This document shows, piece after piece, positions 1 to 9,700 of a stretch of DNA of 64,000 bases. Position 1 is the stretch's first letter. Each line of letters opens with the position of its first letter. A program made the translations under genes and the position numbers. The stretch is from Diphasiastrum complanatum (Eukaryota; Streptophyta; Lycopodiopsida; Lycopodiales; Lycopodiaceae): NCBI GenBank assembly GCA_029204225.1, contig MU832180.1:19302-83301 (forward strand). The letters are read 5' to 3'. Below the pieces are notes generated by a model, which was not told the origin of the DNA, did no database searches, and saw only the letters and a list, made by a program, of their open reading frames with translations.

Positions 1-46
1 ATGATTAGAGGCTGGTGCACAAGATGAGTCCCAGAGTCCAGAGCAT

Positions 47-922
47 TTGTATTCAGATGCCCAGCTGGACGACTTGGTTGCCACATTGGATTCAGAGGCC
101 CAGCAGATGCCGAGTGTCAAGGCACCCCCTTCATCTCTTGCCAGCATGACATACACAGAGTCCCAGCCAGAGCAGCCGCATGAGGTGCCTACAGTTCCTC
201 CAGCTCCTCAGAGGGTGTATGTGCGTCCAACAGCTCCTCCAGTGCCACCCATGCCATTCAGGCCTGCAGCCCCTCCATCGCTGTCCACTTCTGCAACACC
301 AAGTCTCCATGGCAGGCCACCATCTGTGCCCAGGTTTTCTCTCGCAGCGTCCACATCCACAGTGGCTCCTCCAGCTGCTCCTCCAGTGGCAGCACCCACT
401 CCACATCCTCATCCTTTGGCAGCACCCACTCCACTGGCTCCCCCTTTGGCAGCACCCAGGATGTACCAGTACCGGCCACCGCAGCGCCCCTTTCAATACA
501 TATCGCCGTTGTACTCGCCTCCTGCACAGCCAGTTTCTCCACCTGCAGCAGCCCCACGGGCACACACTCCACGAGCTCATCCTCCTCGCTCAAGTGCACA
601 GGGAGTTCCCTCTTTTGCTTCCCTATCCCAGCCGGCCTCAACTTGGGCCCAGCCTAGCCAGCCAAGTGATTTGCATGGGGGTGACGAGGCATTGACAGCT
701 CCTCTTGTCGGCAAGAGACCAGGAAGGTCCAAGGGTGCACCGAACAAGAAAGGCAAGGCACAGAAACTGCCAGGGAGGAGAGGACGACCACGCAGGGCTC
801 CAGGTACAGGTAGAGGTGCAGTATCACAGCCAGTTGGAGTAGGTGTTGTTGGTTTGGCCTGCTTGGGGGCTGATGCGGAGGCAGACTGGGATGATGCTAG
901 TGACGAGAGAGCATTCGTCTGA
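47..922 (+). CDS. Proline-rich, AT-hook-like ORF of unknown function, 5' end missing
   Basis: The frame is open from just after a TGA at 2-4 to a TGA at 920-922 and has no credible ATG at its left end, so it is probably the 3' exon of a longer gene. About 200 residues are rich in Pro, Ala, Ser and His (PPAPQ, PPVPP, AAPTP). The tail is basic, with GRSKGAPNKK and GRRGRPRRAPG; the GRP core resembles an AT-hook, so DNA binding is inferred. Base composition (GC- and C-rich) is like the hAT transposase to its right and unlike the ACX introns, so it is most likely a mobile-element protein or its C-terminal extension. I do not recognise a family. Confidence 0.45.
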   Translation: MYSDAQLDDLVATLDSEAQQMPSVKAPPSSLASMTYTESQPEQPHEVPTVPPAPQRVYVRPTAPPVPPMPFRPAAPPSLSTSATPSLHGRPPSVPRFSLAASTSTVAPPAAPPVAAPTPHPHPLAAPTPLAPPLAAPRMYQYRPPQRPFQYISPLYSPPAQPVSPPAAAPRAHTPRAHPPRSSAQGVPSFASLSQPASTWAQPSQPSDLHGGDEALTAPLVGKRPGRSKGAPNKKGKAQKLPGRRGRPRRAPGTGRGAVSQPVGVGVVGLACLGADAEADWDDASDERAFV

Positions 923-1468
923 GTCAGAGCCAGAGCATTGATTGTGGCTCTGTTGTTTTAGTTTCAGTAGTTTGTCTCTAGTAGACGGTCTACCATTGTA
1001 CTCAGATGATTTTTCACATTATATACATTGTTTGGCCTACGTTATTTGCTGCACATTATGCGTATGTCGCTCTGTACATGTGATGCTGTATTTTCAATTT
1101 TATGTCAAATTCTATGCGTGTGTGTGAATCCTATTTTCATTTAATTTCATTTGAAGTGAATGCTAGCTTCACATATATGCACCTACATCATGAGCACAGC
1201 AATCAGCCCTACACCCCAAACGACATTTCATAAACACATGTAATACATCTGCATTTAAAAAAATTACAGAGATTGCATCTTACATGACCAGGCTCGCGTT
1301 GCACAAAAAACAACTATGTATATATTCAACCGTTGTATCAAGATAACATCACATATATTGTCATTTTTTTAAGCAGCCATCTAGTTATTTGCTGCACCAT
1401 AAACTGCCGAAAACTACATAGCAACAGTCCGCCACATACGGCTGGACCTTATCTATTCTAAACATCCC
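923..1468. other. AT-rich spacer between two convergent ORFs
   Basis: No coding potential or structural repeat is visible. It separates the plus-strand ORF ending at 922 from a minus-strand ORF ending at 1469, as expected for a shared 3' region of a two-gene element. Confidence 0.4.
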
Positions 1469-1837
1469 TCACTGATCCTCCACTGACTCCTCGCCCTCGT
1501 CTGGTGCATTGTTTTGTCGCTCTTGCTCTGCCTCCCGGTTAGTTCGAGCTGCCTCCTGGTTAGCCCGACGTCTGAGCGCCCTTTCCCTGACCATGATGAG
1601 TTGCCGTCGTGTGAAATTCATTCCGATCTGCTCATCCAGATCCAGCTCGACAGCGGGGACAGGATCCACAGTGGGGGCGGGTGGCTCCGGTTCCGGATTT
1701 CTCTACCAAGTCTATCGCAGCATCTCTCAGATATCTGCCTCTTGCTTCCGATGATGTCTCTCGTTGTGCCTTCAGATATCTTCCTCAAGCTTCCTCCTGG
1801 CTTCGCCCTCGAGCTTCGGTGGTATGCGCTCTGCCAT
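1469..1837 (-). pseudogene. Charged ORF remnant, possibly second gene of the left element
   Basis: Reading leftwards, an ATG at 1837 opens MAERIPPKLEGEARRKL, meets several in-frame stops, then continues as a clean Glu/Arg-rich stretch (1669-1469) with LDEQIGMNFTRRQL and NREAEQERQNN. The final part looks like a coiled coil. The stops may be real lesions or may mark an unspliced intron. It converges on the proline-rich ORF at 47-922, an arrangement seen in two-gene DNA transposons. No family recognised. Confidence 0.3.
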
Positions 1838-2058
1838 CTCGATCGACCTTGTCCTCACAGCACCCTGGTCCTTGAACACCCTCTCACAGCACCCTGGCTC
1901 TCAAACAGCCTCTCACAGCCTGTCACCGGCTCTCGCTTGCTCTCTCACTGTCTATCGCTAGCTCTCTCACAGCCTCTGAAAATGCCGACCACAATGGCAT
2001 TGTGAGTGCCTATTTATCCCCACACCCTGATCGGCCATGTGGATCCCCATCATCCATC

Positions 2059-2238
2059 CATGTGCCTCTGTACCTGCCCCCATGTGATGCTCCCCCCCTG
2101 TGTTGGTCTCCCATTGGCCCCATGGTCTGCTCACCCACAGTGCCCATGTGCCTCTATACCTGCCCCCATCTGATGCTCCCCCCCTATGTTGGTCTCCCAT
2201 TGGCCCCATGGTCTGCTCACCCACAGTGCCCAAGTGCC
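2059..2238 (-). repeat. 86 bp minisatellite, two copies plus a partial third
   Basis: CATGTGCCTCT units begin at 2059 and 2145, and a diverged one at 2231, so the period is 86 bp. The unit read on the minus strand matches the array at 2763-3100 read on the plus strand (shared cores GGGCACTGTGG and GAGCAGACCA). The two arrays are therefore inverted copies on either side of the GGTACC palindromes. Confidence 0.85.
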
Positions 2239-2382
2239 ACTGCACCAGTCCCCTGCACCATGTACTATACCCTCTTTTTTTACACCCAGTACCCCTTTTT
2301 TTTCCATTTTTTTGTCCTTTTTGGATAAGTTATAGGCAAAAAGAAATTATTAAATATATTAAAATATATATATACTAAAAAT

Positions 2383-2596
2383 GGTACCGCCCTGGTACCG
2401 CGGATCCCAGGGCGGTACCGTACCGGCGGTGTGGTATGGTACCGACGGTAGCATACCAGCTGTACCAGGGGGTACTATGATATATATATATATATATATA
2501 TAGATATATAGATATATATATCATAGTGGCACGTGGTACCGCCATTATGGTACCCGCGGTACCATAATGGTGGTACCGCAGTTATGGTGCCACCCT
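2383..2596. repeat. GGTACC-rich palindrome nest with (TA)n core
   Basis: Three nested inverted repeats are visible. GGTACCGCCCTGG (2383-2395) faces CCAGGGCGGTACC (2407-2419). An ACTATGATATATA arm faces TATATATCATAG across a (TA)n tract (about 2474-2525). GGTACCGCCATTATGGTACC faces GGTACCATAATGGTGGTACC (about 2535-2574) with one mismatch. Similar GGTACCGCGGATC sequence recurs at 6462-6508, so these are probably subterminal or terminal repeats of the hAT-type element(s). Confidence 0.75.
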
Positions 2597-2762
2597 CAGA
2601 CCAGCAGTACCAAGGCGGCACCACAAAAGTAGTATTTTTTATTTTATTTTATTTTTTTTAAATAAAAAACCCTTTTAACAGGCTAATACAGGGTAAAAAA
2701 TTCAGGAAAAAAAAGGGCTAGGGTTTCGAAAAAAGATGTTACAGTACAAGGGACTGTACAGG

Positions 2763-3100
2763 GGGCACTGTGGTTGAGCAGACCTGGTGGTCAATGGGAG
2801 TGCATCATGTGGGGGGGCAGCAAATCCGGACAGGTACACCCTAACATGGGCACTGTGGAGGAGCAGACCACGGACCCAATCGGAGTGCAGCATGTGGGGG
2901 AGCAATACATGGGGCAGGTACACCGTCACATGGGCACTGTGGAGGAGCAGGCCATCGACCCAATCGGAGTGCAACATGTGGGGGAGCAATACATCCGGAC
3001 AGGTACACCGTCACATGGGCACTGTGGAGGAGCAGACCATGGACCCAATCGGAGTGCAACATGTGGGGGAGCAATACATGGGAGAGGTACAGTAGCACAT
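2763..3100 (+). repeat. 85 bp minisatellite, four copies
   Basis: GGGCACTGTGG starts units at 2763, 2848, 2932 and 3017, and a degenerate start lies at 3101; periods are 84-85 bp. Each unit contains GAGCAGACC, a CCAATCGGAGTG-like core and GGGGGAGCAATACA. It is the inverted relative of the array at 2059-2238. The open frame of the transposase tail runs into it on the minus strand. Confidence 0.85.
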
Positions 3101-6100
3101 GGGATCATCAACAAATGCAAATGGGGAAACAGGTTGTGGGGTTGCCCCCCCCCTGTGTGCCCTTCCTGTCTCCCGGTACAATCTGTGGTATGTAACCCAC
3201 CTCTACCACGTGGTGCACCTGTGAACCCTGCTCTAGGTGTGTGCCCAACACTTGTATCATATGCCTCGTCCCTCTCTGATCTGGCGAACACAACCCGAAT
3301 GGGCTCATCCTCATGCTGATCATCCTCTGACACTGGCTCATCTGCCTCGTACAATGGAGGCTCTCTGTGCTCAAGCCCAAGCTCTCTCTCTCTCATCTCG
3401 GCAAGCTCCCTCTCTCTCTCAGCCATAAGCTGTGTGCCCAGGTCATCTGCAGGCATGGGATGGGTGCTGTCCGTAGGCAAGTCAACCTGGCGCTCCAAAT
3501 ATGATATCTTCGTCTGAAAAATTTGCATGTCAGAGAGACAATTTGATCAAGAAACGAAACCAACGTATAAGTCGTCAACCAACATGCTCCAGGAGAATAA
3601 CTAATCACCTACAATGCGCTCGTAATGGTCGAAAGTCTCATGGCGAGGCGTGCGTTGGTGCTACAGAACACCAACCGCTCCAACTGACTCACTGACAGCC
3701 TGTTTCTTGTCCTCGTGTGAATGAGTGCCCATGTGCTCCAATTACGCTCACACACGGAGGCAGCACAGTCTTGTGATACGTGCATTGAAATGCTTCAGCA
3801 CATTTGCACGGGTGCAACTTCAACGAAACACAGCAATGGAGGATAAAATGAGATGCATATCTGAGAAAGGACACGCAGTGCAAGACGCTGTATAGATGGA
3901 TATGTGCTACCGAACATGGTCCACCAGGTAATGGGTAGCTGCCTCCTCTCTGGATCCTGAGCAGCCGGGTGGCCGAATGTGTCCATGCCGAAACGAAATG
4001 CAGCGAGCTCCTCCATGAGCCTGATAGGATCCAAACCTATGTGTGGACCCACTCTGTGAATGTACTGAAGCCAATCGGCCTCGAGCTCCCTGTCTGCGAT
4101 CTGTGTCGGAGAGAGGAAGAGGGGATGCAGTATGTGTGCAACGCTGTGGATACTCCTGTGGAAGTAGTTCCACCGTGTCTCCTAGATGAACTTCAGCTCG
4201 GTCATCCTGCAGGTGAGAGGCATTTTAAAACCTGGGCATTACGAAAAAACGTAACATTGACAGAAAAACAAGCTAGCAACCACTGGAAAGATAAAGACCA
4301 ATTACAACACTTTACTGCTTACCTCTCTGGCTGCAGGATGGGCAGCTGCAGGAACTGTCCGATCCGGTCCATGAGCTCATACACCAGTCCAAGTGTCGAC
4401 CCCTCACTGTCAGCCATGCGGAGCACAATGTAGAGTGGTCGAAGCAGTCCTGACAATGTTTGTGCATCCCTCCAGAACTGGTCTCCCCTCATCGTGGAAG
4501 AAAAGTGCTCCCCATCCTCAGTGTGCTGAAACGTACTGGCACACCAAAGATCACTGGCAACCATCTATAGAAGCTGTGCCCTGCACCTGATCAAACGGTC
4601 AATGACCACCAAGTCGAATGCAAAGCGTGTGGGGGCTGGCTTCTTGAGGTCCAACTGGCTGAACACCCGGAACATGGCAAGAACACGCCTCTTCCTGGTG
4701 ACAAAAGTCACCAGGAAGAGGGCCTCACGGACGATGGCTCTAACCCAGGGAAGTGCACCTATATCCCCCATCAGAAGGTCTATCTCGTGTGCGGCACAGG
4801 AGGTATGAATAATGTGAGGGAACTCGGCCTCTAGCAGTACACCCATCTGAATGCAGTTCGTGGCATTGTCCGTCACCACCGTGACGACATGTTGTCGGCC
4901 TATGGACAAGATGGAAGACCTGATAACATCAAACATGAACTCTGCAGATATGACTCTCCCCCCCCTGCTGCAATCCACTGCCTCTGTGTGCCCATGCAGA
5001 TGGAGACCAATATGTTGAGGATCGGCCTCCTCCTGACATCAGTCCAGCCATCGGACATGATGTTGCAACCGTAAGTGGCCCAGTGGCGACGTAGAGGCTC
5101 CATCTCTCTAGACAATGACTCGACCCTATCCCTCAGCATGTGTGTACGGACAACCTCTGAACTAGGGACTCTCCAGCTAGGGCTGACAGACTGTGCAAGG
5201 CGGAAGGCCCTTCTGAAGGGCTCAGAGTCGGTGATGGCAAATGGAAGGTTCAGCTCATAAATCAAACTGGCCACGGCCTGTGTGGCCTCTCTATCCATGT
5301 GCGGCTGATGTGCGCCACGAATGCTCTACTGCCTAAGAACTCTCCCAGCTGGGCGACGGGTAGCGGACCTCCAGCACGGTGCACCAAACGTGACGGGAAT
5401 GGATGATGACGCGACAGGCTGGGCACTAGTGGATGCATCAGCTGTAGACGTGGAATGGGGAGTGTGGGATGCACTAGTCGGGATGGGTGCAGCAGCGTAA
5501 GTGGGGTACACTGGTGGAGGGTGGACATCTGGCATGGGATACGAAAACTGCTGGCTAGGGAGGTCATCCGGATGTGAAGGGAGGGAGGAAGGGATCTCCT
5601 CAACATCCTGGAAGGCCTCGTCACTGGCATCTGGGGCCTGCTCCTGCTCGGGTGGCAGAGAGTCCATGAGAAAGTCGTAAACTGGGGGAGTGCGAGCAAC
5701 AGTAGGTGGTGGTGGAACCGCAGTGGCAACTGGTGGACGCGGTGGGATGGGATCCACCGGAATGGGTGCAGATGGGGGTGCGTGAGGCGGAACTGTCTGA
5801 GGGGAATGGGGCAAAGGGATTGGACGAGGATGCACTCCCTCTCCTCGTGCGTGCCAGCCAAGCAGGCAGCAACTCGGGGTCAAAACCGAAGAACACCCTC
5901 CAAAATGGTGTTCTCCCCTGCCACAAGACGTGGCCCGTAAGTATCCAGAAGTCGCTGCCTGACGGGAACGAACATGCTGGCACAGGGGGCAGCATTCAGT
6001 GTGCCACCATCTTTGGCGCGTGCGCCGAGTAGGTGGCCTTTAAGGCGAGTGAGGGTGGCAACGAACTCGGCCAGGCAATATCGACAGTGCACAATCCTTG

Positions 6101-6182
6101 CACCGGACTTGTTGGACTTGTCGGGAACCCGCCTGACAATGTCCACCTCGTCCCACAGATCGGCAAGGTTGGAATGCACCAT
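3100..6182 (-). pseudogene. hAT transposase (BED finger + DUF659 + dimerisation domain), degenerate
   Basis: Reading leftwards: an ATG at 6182 begins MVHSNLADLWDEV, leading to a BED zinc finger (HCRYCLAEF, then RLKGHLLG and a distal Cys). A long Pro/Ser linker follows (about 5880-5330). The core begins near 5298 with GCNIMSDGWTD and VVTDNATNCIQMG (about 4870) and HTSCAAHEIDLL, all typical of DUF659. FWRDAQ and LRPLYIVLRMADSEGST lie at 4500-4400. The C-terminal hAT motif is split between TWWTMFG...LALRVLSQ (about 3925-3850) and ERNWSTW (about 3750). A final acidic, Glu/Arg-rich exon begins at 3505. Exon boundaries with GT/AG are plausible near 4320 and 4217. A TAG interrupts the piece upstream of LHPLFLSPTQIADREL, and frame changes occur elsewhere, so this copy is probably inactive. 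Confidence 0.8.
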
Positions 6183-6460
6183 CTCTGTAGAAGGAACTGG
6201 GGAAAGAAGGCAGAGATCTCTGTGGGTGCGATAGGAGTCGGAAGGCTTGAAAAAACCACAACAAAGGCCGAGATAGCAATAGCAGGGGTGGACGCGATCA
6301 GTGCCATGCGAAGACAGCAGGGAGGGCGCGGACAGCAGGGAGGGCACGGACAGTAGGGCGATGGGCAGGGAGAGAGATGAAGCGAGGGGGGGGGATTAGG
6401 TTAAAAATATATATATTAATATATTAAATATTAATTATATATTAAAAAATAATATATATT

Positions 6461-6508
6461 GTGGTACCGCGGATCAGTATGGATCCGCGGATCCCGGTAC
6501 CGTATGGA
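6461..6508. repeat. GGTACC/GGATCC palindromic right end of hAT cluster
   Basis: GGTACCGCGGATC and GGATCCGCGGATCCCGG alternate next to an AT-rich tract (6400-6460). The same sequence style as 2383-2420 marks the junction between the transposon and oxidase intron DNA. Confidence 0.55.
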
Positions 6509-6676
6509 TCCAAAAAAACTACTGAACATAGATGCAAAAGTTTCACAAATATTTAGGTGCCCTACAACAGGGAGATCAAAGTAAAACAAGATGTGCATTC
6601 CTGAACCGACATTGATATATTGTACTTTTCTGCATTGATTTAAAAGCTGTTCCTTTCTTTGATTCGAATAACTCAC

Positions 6677-6746
6677 TTGGAGACAACAATCAGTTCACAA
6701 TGAGCTTGAGCAGCCTCAACTAGATCCACTGCGTATTCTTCAAAAC
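6677..6746 (-). CDS. ACX1: ACX exon 12, last exon in window
   Basis: Seventy bases encoding [17 protein letters not shown] and ELIVVSK, ending in phase 2 at donor GTGAGT (6676). Everything further left until the hAT cluster is intron, and no later exon is recognisable down to base 1. Confidence 0.85.
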
Positions 6747-9700
6747 CTGCAAGGAATAACAAATTTAAAAACTGCTGTTAAAACGACTTCTAACAAGTGC
6801 GGCGCCTTCAACTACAACATGAAAGCAACATTTACCCAGGTCTTCTGGAGGATTGTAGTTTCTGATTGAAGTCTGAGATACCCATTTTGACAAATAAAAC
6901 CTTCTAAGCTTGTTCCCTTCCTGCATTTACACACACAACTGGAACTACTTCTCTGATTACGAATTGTATGTTGAATAATGACCAGATCAATCCAACTTTA
7001 ACATACCTTTTCCACAAGGATGACATGGCATTTACTTCTGCATATTTATTCTACTAAGCAGCATTTTCATCTTGCATAGTGAACTAGCGGAAAAAAATGT
7101 CAAAATTGCAAAATCTGATATTAACAACTCGTTAATCCGTCTGCAGTTGAAATTACAATATCCAATATAGTGACAGTATGCATATCCAAAAAGTCTTGTC
7201 ATGGCTGAAAATGCAAGGGAATGTGTTATTGAGTGCCTCTAGAAAGAATTATTTTGCGACAGAACGTGAAGGATTAGGAATGATATTCCGGTGAAGAAGT
7301 TTCGGCACTATCTACTTGGCTATCCATTTAAATTCCATGTTGACCATTATGCTTTGAAATATCTGGCCAAAGAATCCAATTTCTTGCATATGTCATAAGG
7401 GAGCAAAATCATTATTTAGAACATTTTGCTTACACCTTGATGGAAGGCTTAATTAAGAGGTTCTGATTCACATAATTTCATTGAACCATTCACCAAAAGC
7501 TACTACGAGCATTTAAAATCGAAACATATTCCAAAACTCATTGCTTCAAGTGCTGACTCACTATCTCTATGAAGAAAAGAAGTTGCAATTTTGTGCACAG
7601 CATTACAGGCACTTAGCCCAAGAGTGAAGGGCCATGGGGAACTGATTCTGGGAAGTGAATGCCCAAAAATGTTCCATAATCTCACATTCAAGTAAAGGCC
7701 ATATATTGAAAGAGCTTTTCCTGAGAAAGTTCATCATTTTGTACTTGGCTAATTTGTCCGTGGTGGTGTACAACTAACGACGAACATACATTTTAGAATC
7801 AAAACTATAGAAATCGGGAATTGAAGCTGGATAACTGTTATCTGCTACCAGTTAACATCAATCCCAATAGAACCAAAGAGTTCTAACTAAAGCTGATGGC
7901 CATACACATCCTCAGACAGGTGACTTCATGGACCAGAAGAAAAAAATCAACATTCAACCATCCCTTTCTATCTTTTAGTGGACATCACATGCTTCATTCA
8001 TCATTAAAAGACGAGACAACAGTTTCACTGACAGAACATCTTGAACCATATCCTACAAAATTCTCGGCCCCTTATTATGTACAATACAATAAATATATTT
8101 CTACAAGTGGAAAGATAGTCCACCAAGTCACATATGCTTCTATGGAAAGCTATTTCGCACAAAGGCTCACACTGCTTTTCTGTAAACTAGAAATTCATCC
8201 CAATTCCCCACAGGTGCATCAACTACAAATTATAAAGCTACGATATTTCCAAAACATGCACATAAATCAAAGTTGTACCTGCTTCGTAACTTGACGCTTT
8301 TGCAACTTTTGTTGCGCAGCTGACTGCAAGTTGTGCGGACCTTACTTCGAAAGCATCCAGCAGAACGGAAGCATTTAACCAGTCCTGTCCTGCAGTTCAA
8401 CAAGAGAGATCTACAACCTCTCATTGCTTTAACAAATTTCAAATCTCTAGCAGAATGAAAAAGATTCCTGTTATATACGAGTCGAGTGTTGATGGAATTT
8501 TTGAGTTGTTCAAAGCATAAAGAGCGAATTCTCATGATATTTGACTGCACTAAATGCAGAATGACATTGAAATTCTGCCGTAGCTTATGAAGTTATGATT
8601 AATATATAAACATTCCCTTCTCTTTTTTCTTCCCATAAACTTATTAAAGGGTGACCTGCAAAACTTTCCTTGCAGAAAGCAAGAGTACTTAAAGGATAAT
8701 AACAAACGACTAAAAGTTTATTCTATACTGGTTATGCCAGAAAACAGAGAATTTTCGAGCCACTTTTCAGGCTAAAACTTGTACACTACCAAGTGTCCAT
8801 GGGCACAAAAAAAAGACTAGCACATCATAGGCTTCTGTAGGGCCAATAAAACAATGATATACAATGATGGACAAGCAAAGCAATACAATCTGCTCTGTTG
8901 AGAAAAAAGGTCACGATTTGTTCTGTGAAAAAACAACCAAAAGTAGCAAAGTCATCCAGGGCAAGTTTGATGAAAATAGGAAATTTAGAACAGAACAAGT
9001 TTAGGGTTTTCAAGTGGGCTTCTGGCCAATGTTGCTAAAGTTTTCTTCAGAACGTTGGAGGGGAGCATCAGCATCACAAACAAAGTGTTTATAGTTTAGT
9101 TTATAGAATATTCAGAGAACTTTAACCTGGTTATGAATGTAAGAATGAGTTCCATATGAAACATTTCAGTCTCAAACCATTCAAAACAGGGAATCATATT
9201 CACAAACATGTTGCTTGACACATGAAACATCCACATTTGTAAGTGGGACTTTTTCTTGCCAACTTCCAAATGGATTTTGTTGCAAACGTGCTTTTCATTT
9301 CTTCCTGCATTTGTTTTATTACACTGAAAACACAAAAACACATTGCTTCTCAGTCGGGGCTTGCAGGGAAAGAAGAGTTTGACATTACGGGAAATGCCAA
9401 TATACGTTTCATATTGAGATTATAGGAGTTGTAAGCATCTGCAATCAGTTGAATATCCAGAGGCACTGTCTGGCATAGACTAGCTTAAAGTAGGTTAGAG
9501 GAAAAGATGGCGTTAAACCTAGGTTCATTCATTGGTGAACCATCAATATCATCACTCTGCAAGACTTGTGTGCTCAATTGATCAATGAAGCTGCCAACAT
9601 GTTTTCTAGGTTATGCGCGGTTCGTACACTTTTGAAACTCAGTTCGCAATGGTTTGTCATTCGTAAGGGTGGCCATGTCCTATATCCCCAATCTCAGAGC

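Larger units (their letters stand above)
2600..6510 (-). mobile_element. hAT-superfamily DNA transposon, decayed
   Basis: The block holds one minus-strand transposase gene with BED finger, DUF659-like core and hAT dimerisation motif. It is bounded by AT-rich tracts next to GGTACC-rich sequence on both sides (about 2383-2640 and 6400-6508). It lies in an intron of the acyl-CoA oxidase gene, whose last visible exon is at 6677-6746. Exact terminal inverted repeats and the expected 8 bp target duplication could not be fixed by eye, so the ends are approximate. Confidence 0.7.

Noticed and set aside
131-695. Cys/Trp- and Leu/His-rich open frames overlapping 47-922
   Set aside because: Shadow frames of the proline-rich ORF created by its codon bias; compositions are not protein-like.
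2002-2378. Overlapping plus-strand frames over the minisatellite
   Set aside because: They repeat the 86 bp unit and have no start context or domain.
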